64,000 bases of DNA, taken from NCBI GenBank assembly GCA_008360955.1, contig LUCM01006822.1, forward strand, positions 42,439 through 106,438, in the 5' to 3' direction. Position numbers and translations under genes: made by a program. This stretch comes from Fasciolopsis buskii. Its lineage: Eukaryota > Platyhelminthes > Trematoda > Plagiorchiida > Fasciolidae. The notes beneath the pieces are model-generated. The model did not search any database and had not been told where the DNA came from. It was given only the letters and a program-made list of their open reading frames with translations. This document shows, in pieces, positions 34,076 through 47,229 of the stretch; the first letter of the stretch is position 1; each line of letters starts with the position of its first letter.

Positions 34076-37000
34076 AATATGAGCATTAACATTTTATTTC
34101 GTGGAAAACGCACAACATACAATGCGCATGACCGTGCCGCATGAGGATAGTGGCAAAATGGGGAAAACGCGCTCACGCTCAAAGAGTGGGGGCCCATAGA
34201 TAATAATAAACATGCCAGATCATATTTGTACGGTAAAAGCACAAATACTGGGGAATTTCCAGGCGGGGATTCGAGTCCGACAGGGACTCCTTAACTTTAT
34301 TGTTTAGTGTCGTTGTTGCGCATCTTGTAGGCCGCCGTATGCATCTTGTAGGCCGCCGTATGCATGCAGCAAACCCAAATTGACCGACGACGCTCCCTGT
34401 AGTCCCCTTACCGCAGTAAAATTCCTGAACGATGGGGACAAACCCGAGTTGAACACGGAAGAATGTATAAAGTGGTGAGAGAAGATGCTCTATATAAAGG
34501 AACGGGAAATTTGGAGGCACTTTCTAGCGGGGTGTACCATCTGGTGAGCAGCATAGTGAACAAATACTAGCGGTATAATAGGCCGGATTTTCGAAACGCA
34601 GTTTGGTGAGCAGCTGGAAACGGCGGTGTGGGATAGAAAACTTACAATCGCACGGCTCATTCATGAGGTTTGTTTTGGTTTATTTTAATTTCATGAATTT
34701 TATCTAGGTCCAATATTGAATTTGGGGTTGTAAAACGTAGCTGCATTCGATTTAAATGGGGCAGTGTCTGGTGGAAAATCGAACTTTGGGAAGGAGCATG
34801 GAGAAGCCACAGCAAATTGGTGCACGTGGGCATTGGGACTAGACCCCTGTTTACCAAAACAGTGCCAGTGGGAACGGTCGAAGGATTAATGTAAACCCAA
34901 TCTGAAAATTACCGCTGAGGGAAAAACGCAGGGAATGGAATCGCCCAGTCCTGCCGCACCTGCGTGCCGCTGCAGCCGAACTGCCCGCCTGGTGTGTGCC
35001 GACCAAAGCCGTGGGTCTGATCACACCCCGCAATATTGTGCTAATGCCGGTGTCCCCCGGGGGTGAGGGAAGGAGTGCAAATATGGTGTAATTAGGACTA
35101 GGCATCAGGCGTGAGGGCGAATAATCCCAGGCAAACGGAAACTGCGGTAGCCAGAGTATGAGGTAATTGTTTATATCCAAGCAGGATTAGCCGGCCTGGA
35201 AAAAACAGACGAGCGGCGGTCTGGCCTTGCTGCCGACCGCGGATTAGGGGAGGATCAATCGTGTAAGCAATTCAAAAAGAGAAGTACTGGTACTTTTATC
35301 ATAGCCCAAATTACAGAGGTGGTGGCATATGCCGACAGAAATCTTTTTTGGGTGGGCAGAGATCGGTGGACAAGCTAATTTAGCGTGTGCATTGTTTACG
35401 GAGTTGAACAAAGAGAAAATGGACCCGTATTCAGAGGAACGAGCAATGAGTACCGAACTAGAACAGAGGGCCCTACTATGGCCTGACTGAATTGGTTGCA
35501 GAAATCGTGCGTTGTGGTCGACCCTGGAAGATCGCACCGCTGAAACACAAAAAATGGTAGGAGGCAAGGTTAATCAAAATTACTGCGAAAGATGTGAAAA
35601 GAACAACGAAGGGATCAGTGGTCAATGTGGAGGTAGGAGATCCGAAGTGTTTAAAATAAACGGAGACATCGATGAAGCGTTAGAAAAAAGAATTCACGTC
35701 GTCGACCAAGTTTCGTCTGGACATTCGGTTCGGACTTGTCAGAAACAAAGGTGGTTTCAACAGACAAAAGTCGTTCGCACGGAGAGTAGCGATGACGGGG
35801 AGTAAAAAGTAGAGCATATTCGAAGACGCGTAAAGATAGCACAAAATTTTTGATGGCGGAAATGGAGTTTGGTGGGGATTAGGAGAGACTGATGTATGCG
35901 GGACCCATTATACTCACAGTCAGAGCAATGAGGTTTGTGGATCGGAAGCTAGATTAACGAACGCCAAAAATCGTTTGTGAAGACTGAAGAATGGAGAGGT
36001 GCATCCTTCGTAGGACTGCGCATATGCAGGTGATGTGCGCCAATTTCGGAGCTCAGGTTGACATCCGGATTGGGAAGGGCGACGGTGGTTTGCTACGCCA
36101 TTTTTTTATGAAACTGGAGGGAAATATAATTAAATGAATGAATGTGAGGGGGAAACTGTGATGCGGCACATAGGACTGTGGTGACGGAGTAGATGGGAGT
36201 GCGGAAGCGTCCAAGATGGTCAGGGAAATAGGACGAGCAGTGAAAAGGGAACGATTCATCAAGCTTCCACTTTTACGCAGATTTTTGTTTATTTCTGAAC
36301 AATTGTTGGCTGGATAATGACTGTAGACCACTGATAAAGTTGTGTTATATAGCAGTGGGAGCAGGAAACGAAAATAACTCAAGTCTCAGTCCTATGAGAC
36401 ACAGCCACAACAGGCGTCGAGCCCATGATAGCACAGACGCAGATTAATTGCGACACCGACCGGACATACGGGGGGTGACAGCGACTCTTAGCCGCAAAAC
36501 TGTTGACTTGAGGCCGGAAAGACGGCATACGAAGTGCGCGATTCAAACTGGGCCTTCCACCCTCTGAGCACAAAAGACGAAGCCATATGAGCAAAGTGTA
36601 TTGACACATATCACGAAGGCGAAGCAGGCAAGCAGGAAGAACTTGTGAAGTAAGCTCGGTTCACCACCGCCTATACACTCTTAGGCCGAGTCTGGCGTTA
36701 TAAAACTGACTAATCAGTGTGCAACATTGGACAAGCGCGGCGACAAATTAATTAAAGCAAACGGTAAATAGCGGTAAACAAGAAAGCGATAAAGTTTTAG
36801 GAAAAGATAATAGCAGGAATAAAATCCTCCTAAAAAACAAGGGAAGACACGACCATTTCCCTAACAGTGTTTGTTGTGCACATAATTTTTAACTCATGAA
36901 TTTTAAGGTAGAATTTACGGACCAGTTTTGTTCTTCCTTAGATTTCACTTCAAACTGGGTTGTGCATTAATTTTGGGTTTTGGAGTACTATACAAAACGT

Positions 37001-39619
37001 GTAATATCTATTTTTGGGCGAATCGTGCTATGAATCCTTGGTTATTTTTATATTGACCAAGACCCACCAGTTCCATCGTTTTCATGAAGCCAAGCCTAGC
37101 TGTGCACTGCACTGAGTGCTGTGCTTTGTATTGACACATATAGGCCCGAATTAATTTCCTCAAAACTCAGCATATGATACTAGTGATGTTGACTGATGTA
37201 AAGTGATCCATGAGACACTTTAGAACTCTCTTGTCTGTCACTAAAACGACTTCACTGCAGCACTGTAATGTAATTTCTACCCGGTATATTTTGGTCCGAA
37301 AAAGCCTGCATGGCAGGGCAACGATGGTGCTTTTTGACTTCTTGCTGAAGGCTTGGCGAATGTATCCCGGACCAGCAGACCCGTCCGTCCACCCTTTGCC
37401 TAGGTTAATTCACTTCCACTGCCAACAGATCCCTGATGATCTGCTGTTGGGTATATTGCACCGGGGTCCTGGAGTCCTTCCTCTCGACACCATGGGCATG
37501 ACAGAACTACCTAGCCGTGTGTCTGCTTCGCTCAGGTTATCCGATATTTCCCGGACTCTAAACTTAAACGACCGATGTCATCAATCACCTAACTTTTGGA
37601 GTGCGTGTAGGCTTACTGCTCTTCGCTTGCTACTTAGCGCATAATGTCGGCTTGATCACGTACACGTGATCTTCACCCCGAGTCAGCTTCCTCATTTCTT
37701 CCTGATTTTTGCCTAACTGTTCTGGTTGTTGTGTTCTCCAGCAATAATTTTTCCCCTAATGGCACTTACAATGGCCCCTTCACCAGAATGCTTTCGCCTT
37801 TTTGATTTCTACGTCCAAAAGGCGTAAGTTCATCCTGTGGGGTTTGTAAAGGTTGCCTAATTATTCCCCATCTTTCTTCGACTTTGGCCGCATGTGCAGC
37901 ATCTCAGTTAAACTCCCGCGCTCTGGCTTGAAGCCTGGCTAAGTTTATGTGCCCTACCAATTTGTAAGCAACCCTGGTTTGACCCAGGAGCAGAGCAATT
38001 CGAACACTTACGTCAGCCTTCTTTCTTAACAAGGATGGGAGCCGGACTTCCGAAACGTCACTTGTCTGGCTTACAATTCCAGGGTCGAGTAGTAGACAGA
38101 ATTGTACCTGGCTCCCTCCCTAATATGCCGAGGGAATATGTTCAAGTGCAACAACCCGGAGATGCCTTGTTACGCCTTACTGAGTGCTCACTTCTCGAAA
38201 CCCAAGTATAATGCAGCGCAATGAAGTCCCACACAATGACGGCCTTGCTGGTCCCATAAACTACAATTCCCAGGGTATTTAGGGACGACATGCCCTCCTC
38301 CTGGTCAGAACCTGGGTCCTTTTACAAGCAGGCGGTGTTGATCCCCTAGATGCTACTTATAACGTTACGGCGCCAACTTGGACGTTATGAGTGCTTAGTC
38401 TGACCCGGGTTTTCAACTGTCTAATATACTGTCGTCTGAGGTTGGCCGCTCCATTCCCTACAGTTCAGTTTTTACCAAGCAGGTTGTGGCCCTTGCCATT
38501 CCAATCTCCAGAATTCTGCTGATATTTTCCACTCCATTTGGGCATTCACTCTTTTAAGTTCCAGTTCAGTGGGCCTCGTCAAAGGAGCCAGAAAACAGGA
38601 TTGCAGGACAAACGGAGCGGCACAAGCAAACCTTTAGTTTCGTCAGACAGGAAAATCACGGACTGTTTTAGCCTTGAGTTAAAGGCCCCCAGTGCAAGTA
38701 AAGTTGGTTGGGAAGCTTTAAACTCCCGGGGTCATCGAAACATGGAACGGACTTTGCTAAACCAAGGGAGAACCGTCTCCCCGAGCCATAGTTCTTGCAG
38801 AAATCTTGCAGGAATCTTCCAAGGTAAGCGTCTATTATGTTCCTTCAAAATGAGATTTTACTCCCACATAAACGGCCTTAAACAAATTACACCCATGACA
38901 CGTGAGCTGAGGTTTGAGTTCAGCATTCTGACGAAGCCAATTCACGAGGAGGGACACATAACTGGATAAACTATTTTGTCCCAAAACAAGAAAAGACTGT
39001 TATATGAGACAAAATGTCTCCAGACATCTTACAGATGGAGGCTGCTCGATGGGGAACGGAAGTCGTCTAGTTAAAGGAGGCGGTAACCTTACGAAGGGAT
39101 GAAGTTTCTATTCAAAAGCAGCTGGAAAAGAAGTCGTTCAAGGCTGCAAAAGACAAATGCTAAGAGTGTAGGATCACGCAAAATGAAATTCGAGACGCAG
39201 AAAAATCACGGAGACAGGAAATGGTCCCAAAAGTAGTATGAAATAATAATAATAATGTGCATATTTCCCGAAATTCCAGAGTCCTGCTCAAGGCAAGATC
39301 AAATTTACACAATGATGGCGCAGTGGAGTTTCTAGAACATAACCTCCTCAAAGATGATATCAAGCAGGCATTCAACCGTTTCGAAATTGCTGGCCCGGCC
39401 AATAGCCGGCGTGGAACATAGAGATTGGTTGAAAATTCCTTTCCTTACTTCTTTAAGTTCCTCTCTATACCAAACTATCGCCGTCCAAGTTCCTCTTAAT
39501 GACACTGATTTTTGTCGTCGTCGTCGTCTATATTTGGGCTCGACGTATTATCCTTCGTTGTTCCTTCCATGTGCTCAATATTTGAGATAATTTTACGGAA
39601 ATTTGGCTTGTTTTTACAC
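34076..39619. other. Mostly unassigned, repeat-like sequence
   Basis: Holds a 21-bp tandem duplication at 34320-34361. Pieces at about 36280-36330 and 36855-36960 resemble 39800-39960. An (AAT)5 run at 39241-39256 and (GTC)5 at 39514-39528 are also present. Open frames at 37210-37644 and 38538-38969 (plus) and 35567-35244 (minus) match no family I know. Confidence 0.4.
34320..34361. repeat. 21-bp perfect tandem duplication
   Basis: GCATCTTGTAGGCCGCCGTA plus T occurs twice head to tail, with a third partial copy at most. Confidence 0.95.
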
Positions 39620-40080
39620 ACCAGTATTGTTTTTGATTATGTCGGTCGACTGTAGACGTCCCGTTTATTTGCATTGATTTTTGGTTTTTACACCCAGGCA
39701 AGCGTTGTTGGGCCTGATCAAGCGTGCAGAATCTTTTGTATATGATCAAACAACAGGATAAGCACTTCCTATTTATTCTTTCCCACTGATTGTCCTATTT
39801 TTGACTATCTTTGGCTGGATAGCGACTGAGGTTCACTGTCAAAGGCGCCGTTGTTGCATACATAAACTTTAACTAAAGAATAGTACCGTATAATTTGTGG
39901 CGCAACCTCGTTCTTCCTTGGGCTTTGCATCAAATCGGGCTACGCGCTGTTTTGAGGTATCTTAGTGCTATCCCTAACTCGGGAGTTCTTTTTCACGTGT
40001 CGCACTCTGAATCGCCGATCGACCTCACCCGTACCATGACTCGAATATTTGGTCGGTGCTCTTTGCCTCTAGTTTTTATC
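39620..40080 (+). repeat. Direct repeat C, copy 2, with longer repeat body
   Basis: 39620-39775 matches 33919-34075. The following 39800-40080 resembles parts of 36280-36330 and 36855-36960 (TTGGCTGGATA, TTCTTCCTT...TTTG.....CAAA), suggesting one dispersed repeat of 450 bp or more with broken copies. Confidence 0.6.
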
Positions 40081-40299
40081 TAGGAAACGCCGCAACTTTC
40101 CTTCTTTGCTGAGGAGCGGATTAAGCATGAACGTTTGCGAGAGTGATATCTATGGCACATCGACGAAGCTAAATAGCAAAAGGCTAAGTTGAGTCAAAAC
40201 TGTAAATCGTCCCATAAGCGGTGGCAGAAGTCAATCCTAGGTCACTAGCAGATACTTATCAGCAGTCAGAACCCAAAATTAAGTTCACATCCTAGGGTG

Positions 40300-43200
40300 C
40301 AGATACACCTCATCGAAGCTGAAACCGTTTGCTCTACTCCTTAAAGCTTCCCGCCACATCGACCTCAGTTTGCAACAAGCAAATCTAGTAGGCCAGTTCA
40401 GCTGGCGAGGTTAATTCCCACTGCAGGGAAAACATCTGATTCGGAAAGTTAACTTTACCTGAAACATAAGATGAAAAGCTTCTGCCTGGACAAGCAGCAA
40501 GATATATTCTCAATCCTGGAGTCCTCTTCTCAAAATATAAATTAGCCCCAATTCATAACGTGGACTGCGACCTAACACCAGCTCCCCAGCCTTCTCAGAG
40601 GGCCATTGAATCAGATATACTCCCCGGGAGTCCTGACACCCAAATGAATGTCTCAACACGGACCCACACTGCCCCAGAATTGCACCACCCCATTGTTCAT
40701 GCCAACTCCCCAATATCCTTCTCACCAATAAGTAAGCCAGACTTCCCTTGCAAACCTGCAGAGCCTCTTCAGCGTGTGCGCAGGTATTTTGGCAGCAACC
40801 GCTGAAGTCCCCCCAACGAAATACCAGAATTTACAGAATTAATCCTAGCTAATGAGACTCAGCCCATCACCGTCACGAAAACCTGGCCCACCTTTATCAA
40901 ACAGGATTTGGAAACAGCCGCCTCTAGTTTCCGGGCAATAATGCGTGACCCGAATAAGTGTCTCACTGGTGGAGTTCTGTAGTACTGCGAGATACCGATT
41001 CCCCGAATTTCGAATAGGACGATTGTTCTTTTGACACCTTTGCTTTTTACACATTGAACACTGCCCTTTGATGTGGTACACGGATCTGCTTTTGACACCC
41101 AGGGCGACCTATTACTACTGAACTTGCCCCGTGCACTAGTTCATCAAGAGAGCTTAACACATCTCCCAATCACTGGCGACTTCAACTGGCTAAGCGGTGA
41201 TTGGCCGGGGCTGATTGTCATGGGTACATGTTCGGAAGGCGATTGTTGTAATTCACTCTCGATAGGGCGTGGATTCGAAGTATCGGGAATTTCACCAGGT
41301 TTCGGAAGGACCAAAGGCCATCCCTGTTCAATTAAGCTACTAAAAACTTTGAGCACCAGATTAGTGATCTACTGCCGGTATCCACCAGACTTAATTAATC
41401 ATGCAATTACCCTCTTTGACTATGTCGTCAGTTGGCCGCCATTTCTCAAGGTTTCCAAAATCGATGATTAATAAGACAACAAACATCCATGCTCTAAACG
41501 GCATCCCGAGCTTCTATCTGAGCTTCATTTTCAACATTATATTGGATCTTAAATATTGTTAACTGCCACTCGCCTATCAATCTAACATAGCGCCCAATCT
41601 GGTTTAGGCACATTTCCATCCTGTTTTTACATCCATATTTATCTTCGCCTTCAGTATATAACCTTCTAGACTTTCAAGAAACCCGGCCATCCGGCAAAGC
41701 CCGTCATAGCTTTCCAGCTTGATGTTGCGCTTAAGATACGCACCTTTGATGCAGTTTAATATGGAAAGGCTCACAGTGCACGAGTGATAATAAGCCCCAG
41801 GATGTGTTATTAAGGATACTCTAACACTGACTTGAAACTAGACCACTCGTGCCCAGCTCAGCACATTGCCGGTCCAGATCACTGGCGCATAGACACATTG
41901 CATTTACATGTGTGGCTTTTGTTTTCCGTGTCTCCGCTGCGTCATCAATGTACATATTTGGTCTTTCTTCGCGCATTCCTGTCGGAGATCGAAAACTAAG
42001 CCATCGGCTTGTAAGCAAAAATCTCGAGGAGATCGCTGTATGGGTGAAGAACATTATCTCCACAGATGACAGCGCCATTGCTCAGAAGACCCAACTTCAA
42101 AGGTACATGAAGCGTTGCCCTTCCCGGGAAAATAACTTGTTAGATTGGGGATGCTGGATGTTTGCCCACCTAGTCCCATTGCATTTGTAGCATCATTCAT
42201 ATCCATCCTTGCAACTCCATGAATCATCGAACCCCTACGGCATTGACGACGCCACCAACCCTCCTTCAGCGCTAGCCAACTTAAGTTATACCTTGAAAAT
42301 AATCAATGAAAAAGTATCCCTGCATCTGTCAATGAAGATGTCATTTTAATCGCTGAGTTTTGGCTTAAGGAGAGCAAACGTTAGAGCGAAAATTGTGTTG
42401 TGTGATAACAACCATTGGAGGTTGCAAAAATGATCTTCATGGGACGCATGCCTTGTCTGTGCAAGGCAGGGCCCAGCAGTTGCCTGCCTGAAGCACCCAC
42501 AGCTTAACTGATCGATGTGTTATGCCACCAAGGTATCATCCTGGGTCATCCACGTGGTCTGCATCTAATGCCCTCCACCTTAATCCCCCTTGATTCTCCC
42601 CCACCAACGTCCAGCGATATTTTCTATCTTTTACTTCCTTTATTAATAAACTAACAGTGCGTGCCATTTTTCGGGGAGAGAGCCATGGCCAACAGAAGTT
42701 GCTAAATGGGGAGGTTAACCGACGGCAAGAGGACTCGAAACCAGCACCTTCACTTCCAAACGCCACGACCTTGTCTGCGTGGCCACCGCTGGCCCACTTG
42801 GAGTACGTTGGCCCACGATTATAGCACCATCAGGCCAAGCACGATTTGCTTCCCTCCTACATCAAGGTGGTTGTTTAGTACGCAAAATTTCTCGCCAGGC
42901 ATATCCTCGTTTTTGCATGCGAGAATCGCAAAACCTGGGCACTCGTTTGAAACCAGTTTTCGAGTAATGACCACAAAACAGTTCATGGCAGCATCCGACT
43001 CCATGATTCTCTCCTATTATCCTTGTCTAAAATCCTGACCCACCTTTTCGTAACTGACGGATTTCGCCTGTCTTTTGTACGCCAAGCTGGCTGGTGAAGC
43101 TTCCTCTTGGTGGCAGACTCACCAAAGGGGGTGGGCGGACAAATTTTATTCCAAAAAGGCCACTTTCATTCTGAATCTGACCACTGACGACGAAGGGATC

Positions 43201-45000
43201 AGAAATGACACTTAAAACCTTTCCTTTTTAGAAGCCGCATACATTGAGTTGCAAAGGCAATTCTACTTTACAAGCGGCTTTTCAAAGTTTATCGTTGTGT
43301 CTCATGCACCCGGAAATATCTGTTGCTTCAGTAAATCCTTTCCTGAAAAAGAAGACAACCCTCAACGAAAACGTAAGTTCTTCATGCAAATTTCCAAATT
43401 TTATAAAAAGGTATCCCATGGAAGCAAACAGCGTAGTTCACAGTTTCGCCGGATTGTAAGTCTGAAATAACCCGAACGACTAAGTTGAAGAGAGCACAAT
43501 GCCTTTCGCATCTTTTGGCTCCATCTGTCATCAGTGACCCACTATAGTATAGAAAGAACTATTCGTTATCTACTGTACGCTGTGAAGATGAGATTATTTA
43601 ATGCCAACTAGCAGGTTTGAAACTTGGCACTCACTAATGCTCCGGGGATCACCCTCCAGCAGCTGCTTTTGTCCCTGGCCCTGACTAATCCTTGAGACCT
43701 CTCAACCTTTCCTTATGTCCTAGGAACTATTGTATATTCGTCCAGTTGGATCCCAAGTGTAATATCTCCTCGCAAAATAGTGTTTGCATGGTATGCCAAA
43801 CTGACATCCAATTAACCACAGGCCTGTTTTTTCCAGAATGATGGAAAAGGTAATCGAAATTTCCACAGTGGTTATCACTTGGCGTCCGACCTTCTAAGGG
43901 CCAGAAAACATAGCTTTCACCTATTGGGCCAGTGCTCCAGTTTCCGCTTTGAATTTTTTAACTTCTCTACCAACGTGACGGGTCGCAAGGCGGCTCTTTC
44001 AAGCATCCGTATTTACTTCCCAAGGCATCTGACCATATCCCTCACGAACAACTTAAATCCAAATTAAGGTTCCTCAGCGTCGTTGATTTCTTTCTATCTT
44101 GGACACCTTCCCATCCAACTAGAGTATTTTAGATGGTCCCCTTCAAATCTAGGTCCGTCACTTGTGACCTTATGCAGGATAATGCATTAGAGCCCTTATT
44201 ATTCCTTAAGTATAAAATGTTACGGTAAATTCGGTCTCAAGACGTCTGTTTACTGTTTGTTGATGACTTAGAAATAGTTCACTCACCTTAAACCAGCGTA
44301 GTTGGAATAGCGGTCACGGGACTCTATGCCGATCTGTTTGCTCTGGATGGTTGGTTTATCCCCTGAAGGATTAGCATCTCTACCGACAACAGCGAGATAC
44401 CCATCCATAGATATATATTTTCCAATCGTTCAATTTTGCTGCTGCGATCTGCTTTCGCATACAGATGCGTAATTCGCGACCTTGGTCTACACTGTTTGGC
44501 CTCCGCGGATTTCTCAGCTTATGTGATTATTCGGTAAGCTAAACGTAGGCGAAAGTTAAGCCTGTTTTTGAGCACAGTGAAGCTGTCCAACACCTTTGTT
44601 CGACCTTGTAGAGCACACATTCAAACCCTACATTGGTATGACAATTTAAAGTACTCCAGCATGCCAAATACAAGTGAAATTTCCACTGTGATTGGTTGTC
44701 ACTTAGTGCATTTCCAAATATCTATGTGGCAAAACCCTGACAGCGCGGGCAATAACACGATGGCTCGCGAACCTGGGGGAAGACAGAGAGTTGGCATTAT
44801 TCCTAAGGGAAAGCTTGGGGAAAGAATGTAAGTTGTCCGCCACCAACGACTTCAGTGCGCTAGACGCTGGCTGATGGACTTGATATCCGGGTAGCAGTGC
44901 TCCATCACCGTCGAACAAACCCGCAACAACCAAAGACTCGTAGTCATCATGCGGATGGTATGATAGGCAAGGCCCTACTTTGATCTGTTCAGTGTTACGG
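40300..45000 (+). mobile_element. Jockey/CR1-like LINE with endonuclease and RT (decayed)
   Basis: 40810-41480 is the endonuclease: EFTELILANETQPITVTKTW (the catalytic Glu of ETW is Lys, 40875-40886), then CLTGGVL.YC, SLTHLPITGDFNWLSGDW (GDFN 41175-41186) and CSEGDCCNSL. RT follows: HPINHRPVFSRMMEKVIE near 43810-43860, a GPENIAFTYW-like region, and the catalytic box F-V-D-D (44256-44267) in FVDDLEIVHS. Then IRDLGLHCLASADFSAYV and LSNTFVRPCRAHIQTLHWYD near 44470-44640. Frame changes every few hundred bases. 41820-42200 and 42530-43040 do not fit and may be later insertions. Confidence 0.7.
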
Positions 45001-45737
45001 TGTGAAGGGTGAGCACGTAGACATGCATGTGAGCTACAAAATTTGGAAGCGTTAGCCCACAATAACCTAAAGGAGAAATTTATCAGAATGGTCGGCTGGG
45101 GCCTGCTGATAAACCCACCGGTCAGCCGTGTGGAAATACTTGAACTTATTCTAATTCGTAATTCCTGAGAATATATTGAGCGCATCAGACATCAGTTAAC
45201 TGCTACGGAGACGTCCTTTTAGGCTGGGAATTTGGATTACACAAACAGAACGAGGAAAGAAGTCGGCTCGAGGGTGGCTGAAATCGGCAGACAAGAAATA
45301 CATTTTCCTCCTGTATCGCTTAAATAGAAACCCAGCTTATAGGATCTCAAACGAATGAGGAGGTGAACAGAAACGGCAGACTTTCATAAACAAGAAGGAA
45401 AATCGCAGTATTTCTTGTGGCTACATACATTCCAAGACTAGCCCTCGTGATGTGTTACGAAGTGTGACGGAAGGGCAGGAACAAAGACCAAAGTCGAAGG
45501 AAAACGCTGGTTGACTTAAGGGCTTCTGCTACATAGTTTTTAAGTCAGGTAGCCTTTGATCGGATGCAAAACTACCTACGGGATTGAAACTGGGTTGGTC
45601 AACATTTTATTGCGAAAAAAGTATGGGTAATAGTAATCAGTCCCTCAAAAGAGCTGCGAATTGAACTGAATAGTGTCTACTCCGGGGCCATGAGCTGTGG
45701 CATTCGCATACACCTTGACCCAATTGTTTAAGGCGCC

Positions 45738-46412
45738 ATGGAAACCAAATTTGCATCAGATCAGCAGCCCATCTTTTCTTTCACCACCATGGTCAAGGAA
45801 ATTGAATGGAACCGTGGTACCCCACAGGCGCTCATCCATCCTTTGGAAGTTCTTAATGCAGCTTGGGGCATTGCTGTGAAAAGTGCAACGATTGGCAACG
45901 GCTGTCTTATCTGTTGCAATATTAAGAAAGAAAGACGAAGGCAATGGATAGGCGTCATTCGCCTGCCCACGATGTGCGCTACAATGACGCAAACCGATAC
46001 GAACGCAAATTCTCCATCGCACTCAAATACCCCGCGTGGAAAGTCGTTACCATTTATGCTCTTACCAAACGTCTCACCCGGGGTACGTATTATTAGCTAT
46101 TATTTAGGCTCCCCAGCGTTCGCACCTGAGCACTTCTCTTTTCCTGATAATTCTTCTCTTTTGTCACTATCGTCGCACGCCATGATCATGCGCACTGCAT
46201 GCTGTTGGCGCTGTCCAAGAAATAGGATATTATTACGTATAAGGGTGAGTGCGGGGCATCAGAGGACTTCATGGGCTCCCGCAAGAAGTCACCGGTTACC
46301 TGCTAAATGGGTTGTTCAAAGGAACCGATATGTATGGCCTAGACATGAGTGCCGCTGTACCCCATGCTACAAGCATGAAAACGTTGGTGTTACCTTTGAA
46401 CAAATGAAATAG
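45738..46412 (+). pseudogene. Possible pogo/Tigger-type transposase C-terminal relic
   Basis: A 224-codon frame, long for this window, includes TPQALIHPLEVLNAAWGIAV and KSATIGNGCLICCNIKKE. Tigger/jerky DDE_1 proteins end with ...LDA...AW..V...TI.NCFR.AGF, and the I-x-x-L-x-x-x-x-x-A-W and T-I-x-N spacing fits. The upstream catalytic region is not visible, and the second half of the frame (Arg/Cys-rich) matches nothing. Chance resemblance is possible. Confidence 0.35.
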
Positions 46413-47229
46413 ATTGCAGATCTTTCATCTTATGCCACTCTAGCGCAGATTTAAAATTTGATTAAATAGTTAAAGTTGGGACCTGCACCAAATTTGTCCA
46501 ATAACTTTTCTTGATAAATTGCGGCAGAGTCAAAGCCAATCTTTGCCTATCAAGCTTCGTTGGATCAAGTGCAGGATGAGGCAGGTAGCACCTTATAGAG
46601 CTGCTATACCCCGCCTCCTCGGGAGCAGGCACAGAGCATTCACGATCAAGGAAGCGCTCTATAACGGACCTGTTCTTCAGCTTAAAATCACTTTTCAGAA
46701 ACCATTTGCTCAGTACGTTTCACTGCTAAATTGTAGAAGTTCGCTACGACGATCTCATAGTTTTCAATATTCCCAATGCAAAGCTACGCGCGGGGAATCC
46801 TAGATTGCTTGCAGAGATTACTTTAAAGTCACCACTGCCCTACAGTCTTCTACCAATATCGACATTCTTAAGGACTCAATGTCTGAGAAATCGCAAACAA
46901 AACTTTATTACGTTGGTCTTAATTTCTCACAAACGTATGGTGCACAATTTTACTCTCGGGTATGCACTGTCATCTAAAGAACACGAATGGCTCAACCCAA
47001 CGGGATTCGATCATCACACCGATCATCTGTACCACCTCTTCTCTGCTCCGTAACCCAGTCGAAGCCTACCGGCAAACCAACGCAACTTTCCGTTGAAACC
47101 TCCTGCGTAATACCAATCCAGATGGTTCCACCGGGACAACACTCCATTAGCCGGGAGTTGGGCCTTGGCACCGAGTACAGGTGGTTGAGATAACTCTTTC
47201 AACACATACATCACCCCGTACCCCATCAG
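46413..47229. other. No recognisable gene
   Basis: Open frames on both strands (46519-46803, 46805-47053 plus) without known motifs. This might be diverged downstream sequence of the adjacent Gypsy element. Confidence 0.35.

Noticed and set aside
34255..34290. tRNA gene suggested by GGGATTCGAGTCCG
   Set aside because: No A box or acceptor-stem pairing at the right distance.
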